A stretch of DNA of 64,000 nt from Brevibacillus_C sp046036945. GTDB taxonomy: Bacteria > Bacillota > Bacilli > Brevibacillales > Brevibacillaceae. The position numbers and the translations under genes are program-made. The notes under the pieces are model-generated. The model saw nothing but the letters and a program-made list of their open reading frames with translations, searched no databases and was not told the DNA's origin. Below are positions 24,062 to 31,979 of the stretch, piece after piece. The stretch lies in NCBI RefSeq assembly GCF_046036945.1, contig NZ_JBJQOQ010000006.1, forward strand, positions 124,001-188,000. The letters are read 5' to 3'. The stretch's first letter is position 1. Every line of letters starts with the position of its first letter.

Positions 24062-25012
24062 TTACAACATCTGCTCCCGCTTGGCCTGCCGCGACCTCGC
24101 TTCGATCAGCGACCATATCCTGGCGGTTGCGACGGTGATCGCAAACGCCCCGACCACCCTCAACAGCAGCAAGTACAGCACGTTGATTCCCAATGGGACG
24201 AACAGCAGCGTATCTTCGATTACGGCATGGCAAGCGACCAAAAAAATCGCCGTCAGATACAAGTCCTTTTTGGACAGGTTGTCTTCCTTTGCCGCCTGGA
24301 TGATCACGCCCGCGCCGTAGGCGATCCCAAAGGTCAGGCCGGCGATAAACGTCACACCGGTGTTTTCCGACACGCCGAGCAGCCGCGTAAACGGGGTGAG
24401 CTTGCGAGCCAGGTAAGGCAAAACTTTCAAATCCTTTAACAGTTGAATGCCCATCATCAGCGGGATGACAATGATCGCCAACTGAACGATCGCCAGGCAT
24501 GCCGTCTTTACTCCCAGCAGGCAAATGCTGAGCCAGCCGTCCACCGCCTCCTGCTGGGGAACCATCCCGTACTGGGCCATCTCTCCCCCGCCATTCCAAA
24601 ACAGGTGAATCAGCAGTCCCGACACAATGGCAAGACCGAGCCGGACCGTGATGAAAATCCAGCTTTTGACCCCGATTTTGCTGGCGATCGCTGTCTCGAT
24701 CGGCAAACTGTGTGAAAAACTTAACATGATCGATAAAATAAAGACCTGTTTTACTTCCAGCGCCATCGTAAACATCGCGCCGATCGCCGCGTACAAATTG
24801 AGCACATTCCCCAACACGAGGACTACCGCCGCATCTCCTGGCAGTCCGAACATCCCCATCATCGGTTCAAACAAACGGACAATCCAACCGAGCAGCGGGG
24901 TGTGCTGCAAGATTGTGACGAGCAAAGTAATGGGAAAAATAACTTTTCCCAGTTTGTAGGTTGTGGCAACACCGGTGCGAATCCCTTGCCGCCACGTCTC
25001 TCTGGTAACCAT
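24062..25012 (-). CDS. Nucleoside-recognition (Gate) domain membrane protein
   Basis: A 316-residue membrane protein with about eight hydrophobic segments and two similar halves (GKVIFPITLLVTILQHTPLLGWIVRLFEPMMGMFGLPGDAAVVLVLG and the later LLGVSENTGVTFIAGLTFGIAYGAGVI). This arrangement fits Gate-domain (nucleoside recognition) proteins such as SpmA/SpmB and related permeases; transport is presumed, cargo unknown. ATG 25012 follows AGAGAGGGAG; two further in-frame starts lie upstream to 25060, which would place coding sequence next to a long hairpin. It lies downstream of the AroM operon but is separated from it by a terminator. Confidence 0.75.
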   Translation of the reverse strand: MVTRETWRQGIRTGVATTYKLGKVIFPITLLVTILQHTPLLGWIVRLFEPMMGMFGLPGDAAVVLVLGNVLNLYAAIGAMFTMALEVKQVFILSIMLSFSHSLPIETAIASKIGVKSWIFITVRLGLAIVSGLLIHLFWNGGGEMAQYGMVPQQEAVDGWLSICLLGVKTACLAIVQLAIIVIPLMMGIQLLKDLKVLPYLARKLTPFTRLLGVSENTGVTFIAGLTFGIAYGAGVIIQAAKEDNLSKKDLYLTAIFLVACHAVIEDTLLFVPLGINVLYLLLLRVVGAFAITVATARIWSLIEARSRQAKREQML

Positions 25013-25058
25013 CCGGCTCCCTCTCTCCATTTTTTCTCTGCGGTTGCGTTTGACAACC

Positions 25059-25114
25059 AAAAGCAGGGTGCCTGGAGGTAAGACAACCTGTTCCAGGAAT
25101 CACCCTGCTTTTTT
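25059..25114. other. Long imperfect hairpin in the leader of the Gate-domain gene
   Basis: AAAAGCAGGGTG pairs with CACCCTGCTTTT, enclosing CCTGGAGGT...ACCTGTTCCAGG, so most of the 55 bases fold into one hairpin. On the plus strand it is followed by a T-run, but no plus-strand gene precedes it. On the minus strand it lies in the 5' leader of the permease gene, ending TTTTGG. It may be an attenuator or a bidirectional terminator; I could not match it to a known riboswitch. Confidence 0.5.
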
Positions 25115-25149
25115 CTGTCTATTATAACCATTTTGAATTTGTCAATCAA

Positions 25150-25173
25150 CAAAAAAGGGACGAATCACGTCCC
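25150..25173 (-). terminator. Rho-independent terminator after aroM
   Basis: On the minus strand GGGACG and CGTCCC pair around TGATT and are followed by six T. Confidence 0.85.
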
Positions 25174-25179
25174 TTCCCA

Positions 25180-25854
25180 TTAGATCATTTCCGACACCAA
25201 TTTTCCGATCAGTGCATTTGACAGGATCACCGGCAAACCGGAAGCCCTCGATACCAGCTCTCTCGCTTCTTCCGTATACCCCATGCAGTCCAGCAAAATG
25301 AGATCCGCCTTTTCCTTTAATTCATCGGCCGCCTGCTCCATTTTTTCCCGGTCGTTGTGATAGGGAGAAGCGACGGCAAAGGCGGGAGTCATCCCGTAGG
25401 GGAGATACTTTGGCTTCAGGTTTTCCTTTTGCTCGGGCAGCGGCACCAATACGCCAAGCCGCCGTTCCCCCGCCAATGCTTTGACTGTCGGCGGGATGAT
25501 GTGATCCGGCTCGATCAGGTAAGACTGCCTGGTGGCCAGTCCCGGAAAGACGCCGGTGCAGAGCAGCAGGATTTGTTTGATGCCCATCTCTTCCAACTGG
25601 TAGATTTTCTCTTGCAGGATGGGCTGGATTTTCTCGCGTGACATCACGACATTGTCGCCGTTGGTCAAACGGGAGGTGAGGACGTAATCCCCGGGCTCAG
25701 GGGCCAAATTTTGTTCGATCCATTCCTTCGTCAAACCGTCCAGCACCCCTGATTGGACGAGTTCCGCCCGTCCGTCCATATACTTCTCGATAATCGGCGC
25801 CACGTCTGTGCGCGGTGCCTGCCCAATCGTTATCATGCCCAGTTTTTTCATCAT
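25180..25854 (-). CDS. AroM family protein
   Basis: A 224-residue protein resembling E. coli AroM through its length from memory: MITIGQAPRTDVAPIIEKYM, LAPEPGDYVLTSRLTNGDNVVMSREKI, ILLLCTGVFPGL, LIEPDHIIPPTV, LGVLVPLPEQ, ILLDCMGYTEEAR and LPVILSNALIGKL. The fold is likely related to the Asp/Glu racemase superfamily, with cysteines in LLLCTG and LLDCMG, but no AroM has an agreed reaction. The start overlaps the previous stop by 4 bases (ATGA) behind GAGGGAGAAG. Last gene of a three-gene operon with a nitroreductase-like protein and a small DUF protein, which hints at one shared small-molecule pathway. Confidence 0.9.
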   Translation of the reverse strand: MMKKLGMITIGQAPRTDVAPIIEKYMDGRAELVQSGVLDGLTKEWIEQNLAPEPGDYVLTSRLTNGDNVVMSREKIQPILQEKIYQLEEMGIKQILLLCTGVFPGLATRQSYLIEPDHIIPPTVKALAGERRLGVLVPLPEQKENLKPKYLPYGMTPAFAVASPYHNDREKMEQAADELKEKADLILLDCMGYTEEARELVSRASGLPVILSNALIGKLVSEMI

Positions 25855-26177
25855 GCTTCTTCTCCCTCGCTTTCCTTCAAAGTTGATCTCACCAGCAAGT
25901 GAATGGCTTCGTCCAACGCTTGGGAAAAGCCTTCCGGGTCCATCGCCCGCCAGCGGTTCTCCCGAATCACTGTCAGAGTCTCATCTAATTCCTCATCCGC
26001 AAGCCCCAGTTCCCGCATCAGTGCTACGGATTTCTCCATGGCATCCACCATCCGCATGGGACCGTAGGAGGCCGGCTCGCGGTACAAGCCTCTGGCACTT
26101 GTCAAAACATAGGCGACATAATCCCGAAGCAGCCTGCGCAGTTCCTCCTTAGTCGCGGTATTCTCCATACCGGTCAT
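25851..26177 (-). CDS. Small conserved protein, probably DUF6092 type
   Basis: A 108-residue acidic, helical protein. LLRDYVAYVLTSARGLYREPASYGPMRMVDAMEKSV is the recognisable core and resembles proteins listed as DUF6092, from memory only. No catalytic motif is obvious. The ATG at 26177 lies inside the end of the nitroreductase gene (29-base overlap) behind a full GGGAGGTGAT site, and its stop overlaps the aroM start, so all three genes are translationally coupled. It might be an accessory subunit of its neighbours, which is inference. Confidence 0.75.
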   Translation of the reverse strand: MTGMENTATKEELRRLLRDYVAYVLTSARGLYREPASYGPMRMVDAMEKSVALMRELGLADEELDETLTVIRENRWRAMDPEGFSQALDEAIHLLVRSTLKESEGEEA

Positions 26178-26679
26178 ACGAGATCACCTCCCTCGCCGCT
26201 TTGCTGTTCTTCGGTCTCGGCGGCTGGTCCGCATATCCCAGGCTGATCAGCAGCTCCGGTTCTACATCCTGCGGAAGACCGAGGATTTCCTTGATCGCCT
26301 GTTGGTGAAACGAACGTACCGGGCAGCTGCCGAGCCCCAGAGACTGGGTTGCCAGCAGCACATACGCTGCCGTAATGCCCAAATTGACAAACCGCAGCAC
26401 TTCGGCCGTGTCGATACCGCCCCGCTGCAGCGCTTCCGTCTGGTTGGAGCACAGGACCAGCACAGCGGCAGGCTGCCCGGACAAGCCTTGGGCAAACCGT
26501 TTCATTCGCCGCAGCTGCAGAGGATCCTGTACGACCACAAAGTGGGATTCCTGGGCATTGCTCCCCGACGGGCTGTGCAGAATGGCGTCTTTGATCGCAT
26601 CGATTGCTTCCGGCGGGAGCGCCTGAGGTTTGAACGAACGGGTACTTCTCCTGGTTCGGATCGCTTCTCGTACATCCAC
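26149..26679 (-). CDS. Nitroreductase family FMN oxidoreductase
   Basis: About 176 residues, the usual length. The FMN-phosphate motif is AIRTRRSTRSFKPQ, followed by HSPSGSNAQESHFVVVQD, NLGITAAYVLLATQSLGLGSCPVRSF and a C-terminal SLGYADQPPRPKNSKAAREVI. Such enzymes are FMN-dependent NAD(P)H reductases or dehydrogenases working as dimers. The start is uncertain. I chose the GTG at 26679 because GAGGGG lies 6 bases upstream; ATG 26703 is an alternative, and the longer in-frame extension to 26916 has no supporting site. First gene of the operon with DUF6092-like and AroM. Confidence 0.83.
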   Translation of the reverse strand: MDVREAIRTRRSTRSFKPQALPPEAIDAIKDAILHSPSGSNAQESHFVVVQDPLQLRRMKRFAQGLSGQPAAVLVLCSNQTEALQRGGIDTAEVLRFVNLGITAAYVLLATQSLGLGSCPVRSFHQQAIKEILGLPQDVEPELLISLGYADQPPRPKNSKAAREVISYDRYGEYRD

Positions 26680-27015
26680 ATTTGACCCCTCGCTTTCACT
26701 CATCATCTTCGCTGACACTTCTAGGGCCCGAAGATTTACACGATATTTCAAAATAATTTTATCCCTTTTTGAGATGCTCCTGCCATATGCATGCCGGACA
26801 AAAATAGCAGACGCGTTTTGTGCCGCCTCACAAAAAGGAAACAGCCCTCCGCGGTAAACCATGCCGTCCTGACCCGAAAAGAAATCCGGAAATATGTCAG
26901 AAAAAACCATTTGCAAACAAAAATCCTGATTCCCGACGACGGGGAAACATTATTCTTTTAGCCTCATTCCCTCCTGGAAACTGGTTACGCTATAGCCAGG
27001 AGGTGACCAATTTCC
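26680..27015. other. Intergenic region between divergent units
   Basis: About 336 bases between the nitroreductase operon and a small plus-strand gene. I see no convincing gene, no clear sigma-A promoter and no palindrome longer than chance. The plus-strand Shine-Dalgarno CAGGAGGTGA at its right edge belongs to the next gene. Confidence 0.5.
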
Positions 27016-27192
27016 ATGAGCGACAAAGAAACAGGGAATCCATCTGCCAGAGAGGAAGCGGTATACGCCAGGGAAGATACGCTGCCCGTCGGCTCGACCG
27101 ACAAATCGCGGGCACACGCCGGAGAACCTGACGAACAGTACCCGATTCCAGCCGCCCGGCCGATCCCCTGGCAGGAAAATCCGTCCGGATGA
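27016..27192 (+). CDS. Small hydrophilic protein (58 aa)
   Basis: An ATG behind a near-perfect AGGAGGTGA opens 58 codons ending in TGA, and a terminator-like hairpin follows. The product is charged and proline-rich with no hydrophobic core (begins MSDKETGNPSAREEAVYARE, ends IPWQENPSG), so it is probably disordered. I do not recognise it. Small hydrophilic proteins of this kind in spore formers are often sporulation-associated, but no sporulation promoter could be placed. The opposite-strand frame over this region has no ribosome site. Confidence 0.6.
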   Translation: MSDKETGNPSAREEAVYAREDTLPVGSTDKSRAHAGEPDEQYPIPAARPIPWQENPSG

Positions 27193-27197
27193 AGGAC

Positions 27198-27227
27198 AAA
27201 GCCGTGACCTCGAGGTTGCGGCTTTTA
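27198..27227 (+). terminator. Terminator-like hairpin between convergent genes
   Basis: AAAGCCG(TG)ACCT pairs with AGGT(TG)CGGCTTT, then a short T stretch. The A and T flanks could let it act on the minus strand too, for the histidine-kinase operon. Confidence 0.6.
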
Positions 27228-27249
27228 TATGAAGATCGGCGGCTGCCGC

Positions 27250-28317
27250 TTACCTTTCCAAATCACTTGCGGGGTTCACCGGCAGACATACGGTAAAGGA
27301 AGTACCTTGCCCCAGGCTGCTTTGGACATAAATCTCTCCCTTGTGCATCTCGACAATCTTCTTTGCGATCGACAGACCCAAGCCGCTCCCGCCGACCGTG
27401 CGATTCCGCGACTTATCCGCCTTGTAAAACCGCTCAAAAATATGCTCCTGATCCTCCGGGGCAATCCCGCTCCCGGTATCGCTGATCCGCACGATAGCCT
27501 CGCTGCCGCTTCTCGCCAATTGAATGCTGATCTCTCCGCCGTTTGGCGTAAATTTAATGCTGTTGCTGATCAGGTTGACCCACACCTGGCTCAACAGTTC
27601 TTCGTCGGCAGTTACGGTGATTTCAGCAAGAGAAATATCCATCTCCAGCGCTTTTTCGGTCCACTGCGGTTCACATGCCAGCACGAGCTTTCGCAGCTGT
27701 CTGTCCAGGCGGTACGGCTTCGGCTCGAACGGGTGGTGTTCCGATTCGAGCGAGGTAAGCTTGAGCAGATTCTCGCTGAGCTTGGACAGCCGCTTGCACT
27801 CGGTCTCGATGATGCCAAGATAGTGTTTTCGCTCTTCGGGTGTAAGCTCATCATTTTGCAGGGCAAGTGCAAAGCCGCTGATCGAAGTCAATGGGGACTG
27901 AATTTCGTGGGAGACATTGGAGATGAATTCCTGGCGCATCTGCTCCAGCTCGCTCAACTGGACCGCCATGTGGTTGATGCTTTCCGCCAGCTGGCTAAAC
28001 GGATCGTTCCTGCCCTGGTCGACTTGTACCTTGACGTTAAAATCTCCCTTGGCGATCCGCCGCAGCGCGTCGATGAATATCATGAAAAAGGCCGTCTGCC
28101 GCGGACGCATGATCGTGCCGATAATCCAAATAGACAGCATGAAGAAAACAGATCCGAGAACGGAGGTAGACAACTGCTTGGAGAAGTCGGACGGATGGAA
28201 GCCAAATCGGGCGATGATGTAGGTGGTGAGAAAATAAGCGGCCGCCAAACAGAGAACGCTGTACAGGATGATAGAGATGATGCCCGCTGTTCGCTTGACT
28301 CTTTCCAACCTTTTCAA
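27250..28317 (-). CDS. Sensor histidine kinase
   Basis: A 355-residue inner-membrane kinase with two membrane helices (about 12-38 and 51-72), a HAMP-like region (75-125), the phosphoacceptor in FISNVSHEIQSPLTS (H137), an N-box (NLISNSIKF), G1 DTGSGIAPED, F-box and G2 GGSGLGLSIAKKI. There is almost no extracytoplasmic domain, as in kinases that sense through the membrane or a partner transporter. The start overlaps the response-regulator stop by 4 bases. The operon order is ABC exporter, regulator, kinase, so it probably controls or senses that exporter. Confidence 0.93.
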   Translation of the reverse strand: MKRLERVKRTAGIISIILYSVLCLAAAYFLTTYIIARFGFHPSDFSKQLSTSVLGSVFFMLSIWIIGTIMRPRQTAFFMIFIDALRRIAKGDFNVKVQVDQGRNDPFSQLAESINHMAVQLSELEQMRQEFISNVSHEIQSPLTSISGFALALQNDELTPEERKHYLGIIETECKRLSKLSENLLKLTSLESEHHPFEPKPYRLDRQLRKLVLACEPQWTEKALEMDISLAEITVTADEELLSQVWVNLISNSIKFTPNGGEISIQLARSGSEAIVRISDTGSGIAPEDQEHIFERFYKADKSRNRTVGGSGLGLSIAKKIVEMHKGEIYVQSSLGQGTSFTVCLPVNPASDLER

Positions 28318-28988
28318 GCCAGTACCTCCAGGCGGTATCCTAATCCGCGAACCGTCCTGATTTTAAACGAATGCTCGGATTCCGGAAACTTCTCCCGCAG
28401 CCGCTTGATATGGACATCGACCGTCCGTTCATCGCCCTCGTAGTCATACCCCCAGATCTGCTCGATCAACTGTTCCCGCGACAAGGTCTTGCCCGGATTG
28501 CCGGCCAGCTTGAACAGGAGCTCAAACTCTTTTCGCGGCAGCGCCAAGCTTTTTCCCCGGACGGAGATTTCATAGGTTTTGCGGTCGAGCAGCAGCTCGT
28601 TGATCTGCACAGTCTGGGACGCCGCGATCCGGTAGCGCTTCAGCAGCGCCTTCACGCGGGCGACGAGCTCCAACGGTTCAAACGGCTTGACCAGATAGTC
28701 GTCCGTGCCAAGCTCAAACCCTTTTACCTTTTGCATGGTCTCCCCTTTGGCCGTCAGCATGAGCAGAGGAAGGTCGTAATGCGCCCTCAGCTCGCGGCAC
28801 AGCTGCCAGCCGTCCATATTGGGCATCATCACGTCGAGGATGACCAGGTCTGCTTTAACCGACTCGAGCGTGGAGAGGGCCTCCACGCCGTCGGAGGCCT
28901 CATACGTGTCAAAGCCTTCTTGCTGCAGAAAATGACTGACCAATTCCCGGATATGCGGATCGTCGTCGACTACCAGTATTTTCGTCAT
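28314..28988 (-). CDS. OmpR/PhoB family response regulator
   Basis: A 224-residue regulator. The receiver domain (1-120) has the acidic pocket VDDD, the phosphoacceptor in DLVILDVMMPN (D52), the conserved Thr/Ser in LMLTAKGE and Lys in YLVKPFEP. The C-terminal winged helix has LPRKEFELLFKLAGNPGKTLSREQLIEQIWG and RTVDVHIKRLREKF. It is coupled on both sides by 4-base overlaps to the ABC exporter and the kinase. Confidence 0.94.
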   Translation of the reverse strand: MTKILVVDDDPHIRELVSHFLQQEGFDTYEASDGVEALSTLESVKADLVILDVMMPNMDGWQLCRELRAHYDLPLLMLTAKGETMQKVKGFELGTDDYLVKPFEPLELVARVKALLKRYRIAASQTVQINELLLDRKTYEISVRGKSLALPRKEFELLFKLAGNPGKTLSREQLIEQIWGYDYEGDERTVDVHIKRLREKFPESEHSFKIRTVRGLGYRLEVLA

Positions 28989-30760
28989 ATCTCCTGCACC
29001 AGCTCCTTTTCACTCATCCGCAATTGCTGCTGGGCAAATTCACGGTACATCTCGTGAGAGCGCAGCAGTTCTTCGTGTGTTCCCACTCCGGTGATCCGCC
29101 CCTTGTCTAAAAACAGGATCTGATCGGCGTCCACAACCGTGGAGAGGCGATGGGCAATCACAAGAGTCGTCCGTCCTCGCATCAGGTTGTTCAACGCCTT
29201 CTGCACGACGAATTCCGATTTGCTGTCAAGGCTTGACGTCGCTTCATCCAGCATGAGGATTTTCGGGTCGCGCAAGAGCGCCCGGGCGATGGCGATCCGC
29301 TGGCGCTGCCCGCCTGACAGCTTGATTCCGCGTTCTCCGACTTCCGTATCATATCCATCGGGAAGATCATCAATAAATTGATCAGCGTAAGCCATCTTGG
29401 CTGCCTGCTTCAATTCATCGTCACTGACGGTGCGCTCCATGCCGTAACAGATATTCTCGCGGATCGTACCGGCGACCAGCGGGCTCTCCTGTGACACGTA
29501 ACCGATCTGGCTTCGCCACGACTGCAGTGAAAAATTCGCGATCGGTTCTCTTCCCAAGTGTATCACGCCCTCTGCCGGTTGATAGTACCTTTCCAGCAGG
29601 GAAAACAAGGATGTCTTTCCGCTCCCGCTCGGGCCTACGATCGCCGTCACTTTCCCCGGCTCTACGGCGAAGCTGACCCCTTGTAAAATGACTTCACCCG
29701 GTTTATAGGCGAACGTTACGCCATCCAGTACGATCGGTTGGCTGGTGTCCTCCAGCGTGCGTCCGGTCGTGTAATCTTCTTCCGGAGCGTTCAGCGTCTC
29801 GATGATCCGCGTCGTCGCGCCCATCGCTTTTTGAAACTCGGTAAAGAAAGCGGTCAATTGCGTCATGGGAATGACGATCTGAAACAGGTAGAGGATAAAC
29901 GCAACCAGATCGCCTGCCGTCATCGCCCCGGAGGAGACCCTCATCCCGCCGTACCCGATGATCACGACCAACAGCATCATCAGGACGAACATGATCACTG
30001 GGCCAATCAGCGCCTGGACTTTCGCTTCTTTCAAACCGAATCGAAACAGATTGGTGATCCCCTGCTTTCCGCGCTTGTACTCCACCGGTTCGGCGTTTGA
30101 CGCCTTGACGAGGCGGATCTCCGACAACACCTGTGTCAGGATTGCTGTAAACTTCGCTGTTTCATCCTGCATCTGGATGGAAATGCTGTGCATTCTTTTT
30201 CCCAAAGGACCCAGGATCAGCATCGACAGCGGCACGGCTGTCAGCATCAGCAAAGTCATTCTCCAGTCGAGCGCAAGCAGAATGATGACGGATCCTACGA
30301 TCGAGATGATCCCGGTAAAAAAGTTCGTCAAGTGGTCGGTGATCAGTCCCTTGACCACGCCCGTGTCGTTCGTCATCCGGCTGATCGTCTCCCCTGTATG
30401 GTGATCGTCCGAATAAGACACAGGCAGTGCGAGCAGCTTCTTCCACAGCCGGTCCCTGAGGCCAGCGACGATCTTTTGTCCGAAGTGATTTAACAGGTAA
30501 ATTGACAGCCCCCCGGAAATCGCCTGGGCGATAAAGGCTATGATCAGGATCGTAATCTGCCCGCTGCCGATTGAAGACAAGGAAAAACTGTTCACCAGAT
30601 TTTTTGTAAACAGCGGAACGGCAAGTCCGGCTGCGGTAGCCACGAGACTCAGGAACAGCGCCACATACATCGGCAGCACCGGAGGCTTCGTCTGCTTGAT
30701 CAAATGTAAAAATTGACGCCAGTCACCCGTCTTTTGCACATTCTTCCGATTTATTTTCAT
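28985..30760 (-). CDS. ABC transporter, fused permease and ATPase (exporter, BmrA/LmrA type)
   Basis: A 591-residue half-transporter. Six membrane helices lie at about 20-320, and the nucleotide-binding domain at about 345-575 has Walker A GPSGSGKTS, Q-loop YVSQESPLVAGTIRENI, signature LSGGQRQR, Walker B ILMLDEATSSLD and H-loop IAHRLST. It would work as a homodimer exporting drugs, lipids or peptides. ATG 30760 has GGGGAG 7 bases upstream; the longer frame lacks a site. First gene of an operon with its own two-component system. Confidence 0.92.
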   Translation of the reverse strand: MKINRKNVQKTGDWRQFLHLIKQTKPPVLPMYVALFLSLVATAAGLAVPLFTKNLVNSFSLSSIGSGQITILIIAFIAQAISGGLSIYLLNHFGQKIVAGLRDRLWKKLLALPVSYSDDHHTGETISRMTNDTGVVKGLITDHLTNFFTGIISIVGSVIILLALDWRMTLLMLTAVPLSMLILGPLGKRMHSISIQMQDETAKFTAILTQVLSEIRLVKASNAEPVEYKRGKQGITNLFRFGLKEAKVQALIGPVIMFVLMMLLVVIIGYGGMRVSSGAMTAGDLVAFILYLFQIVIPMTQLTAFFTEFQKAMGATTRIIETLNAPEEDYTTGRTLEDTSQPIVLDGVTFAYKPGEVILQGVSFAVEPGKVTAIVGPSGSGKTSLFSLLERYYQPAEGVIHLGREPIANFSLQSWRSQIGYVSQESPLVAGTIRENICYGMERTVSDDELKQAAKMAYADQFIDDLPDGYDTEVGERGIKLSGGQRQRIAIARALLRDPKILMLDEATSSLDSKSEFVVQKALNNLMRGRTTLVIAHRLSTVVDADQILFLDKGRITGVGTHEELLRSHEMYREFAQQQLRMSEKELVQEI

Positions 30761-30855
30761 TTCGCTTCTCCCCAAACCATCTATTTTTATCAGCCAGCCG
30801 GCGAAAACAATCATACGACATGTTTGTGAACCAAATATGAACTTTTGCGCCGTTG

Positions 30856-30891
30856 AAAAGAAAAAGAGCTTGGACAAGAAGATCCAAACTC
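30856..30891 (-). terminator. Rho-independent terminator after the TudS-like gene
   Basis: On the minus strand GAGTTTGGA pairs with TCCAAGCTC (one G-T pair) and is followed by TTTTTC. Confidence 0.7.
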
Positions 30892-30915
30892 GGAATGGAT
30901 AACAACGAATCGCGC

Positions 30916-31386
30916 TTATACCGAGTCGCGTTTGTGCGTCTCCGGCTGGAAAACGGGGTCGCTGGTATCAGGCAAATACCACCAATTGGGCAGTGTGATA
31001 TCGTTTTCCGCCAGCAGGCTTTGAAATTCCTCCATAAAGACGCCTTTGCCGGGATCACACGAAGGACTGGAACCAATCCCGACGGTGCCGATCAATTCAT
31101 ACCCGCTGTTCTTGTAGGCGAGGAGCTGGTCGACTACCGGCTGGAGAATCCTGCGGCAGTGGCTGCGGTACTCTTGGGTATCGTACTGCTGATAAGTCAT
31201 CGGAGGCCGGTCCAGGCCCAGATAGGTAAACTCCGGGCAGGGAAGCTGAACAATCCCGTACCCCTGGTCAAGCGCCCAGTCCGTCACAGAGGGGATCATC
31301 CCCATTGCCCTTGCTTCTGCTTCGATAACGGTATTCTGATTGAGGATGCAGTGTGAGACGACGAGGATTTTACGGCTTCTGCGCAA
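30916..31386 (-). CDS. TudS-related putative desulfidase (CD3072 type)
   Basis: A 156-residue protein of the DUF523/TudS-related group. Three cysteines, in VSHCILNQN (C13), QLPCPEFTYLG (C50) and SSPSCDPGKG (C110), match the three that hold the [4Fe-4S] cluster in TudS thiouracil desulfidase. Such enzymes remove sulfur from thiolated bases or similar compounds. The start is TTG at 31386 behind AGGGAG, overlapping the ECF gene by 17 bases. Clostridioides difficile CD3072 and CD3073 are the same adjacent pair, so the importer probably brings in the desulfidase substrate (inference from known neighbours). Confidence 0.8.
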   Translation of the reverse strand: MRRSRKILVVSHCILNQNTVIEAEARAMGMIPSVTDWALDQGYGIVQLPCPEFTYLGLDRPPMTYQQYDTQEYRSHCRRILQPVVDQLLAYKNSGYELIGTVGIGSSPSCDPGKGVFMEEFQSLLAENDITLPNWWYLPDTSDPVFQPETHKRDSV

Positions 31387-31948
31387 TGATCTTATCTCCC
31401 TTCAACATAAACTGCTGAAACAGCGGCACTCTCCAGAGCAAAAACAGGACGAAGAGACAAGTGCCGATTTTATCGACGATATTTCCCGCTATGCGCGACA
31501 GAAAGGTGGAAGCAAATATCCCTTCTCCGGTCGCGCGCAGCCACAGTACGAGCAGGTCGGTGCCGCTGCCGGTCAATCCTCCGTACACAGCGACGGCAAT
31601 CGGCGTCCCGATCAGCGGGGCCACGATGGAGAGCAGGATTCCCGTCCCGACCGCCACATACCACTTGCGAAAATCGAATTTTCTCGCGATGAAACCGACC
31701 AAGAGCCCGACGACGACACTGACGATGACGAAGGGCACTCCCTTTGGATTGGATAAGCCTTGCAGCAGGTTCGTTAGCATGCCGGCAGCCGCTCCCCACC
31801 AGGGTCCGAACAGTACGGCGACCAGGACGGTGCCAATCGTATCGAGGAACAGCAGCGGAATTTTAAAGGTCTGAACGAAGAAAGCCAAGACAAGATTGAT
31901 GGCAACGCCCAGCGCGGTAAAATTTACCGCCATGGTTTTTGTTTTCAT
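31370..31948 (-). CDS. ECF transporter S component (CD3073 type)
   Basis: A 192-residue membrane protein with about six hydrophobic segments. Its features are FTALGVAINLVLAFFVQTFKIPLLFLDTIGTVLVAVLFGPWWGAAAGMLTNLLQG near the N-terminus and the small-residue helix GGLTGSGTDLLVL. These fit substrate-binding S subunits, which dock to a shared EcfAAT module encoded elsewhere. ATG 31948 has AAAGGA upstream; an in-frame extension lacks one. It lies 31 bases after a DUF2207 gene and overlaps the TudS-like gene, so the three may be cotranscribed. Confidence 0.83.
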   Translation of the reverse strand: MKTKTMAVNFTALGVAINLVLAFFVQTFKIPLLFLDTIGTVLVAVLFGPWWGAAAGMLTNLLQGLSNPKGVPFVIVSVVVGLLVGFIARKFDFRKWYVAVGTGILLSIVAPLIGTPIAVAVYGGLTGSGTDLLVLWLRATGEGIFASTFLSRIAGNIVDKIGTCLFVLFLLWRVPLFQQFMLKGDKIIAQKP

Positions 31949-31979
31949 GTTTCCATTCCTTTCACCATTTATTTCCATT

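Noticed and set aside
25059..25114. Guanidine or purine riboswitch upstream of the Gate-domain gene
   Set aside because: The conserved cores of those classes are not visible; the element is one long hairpin.
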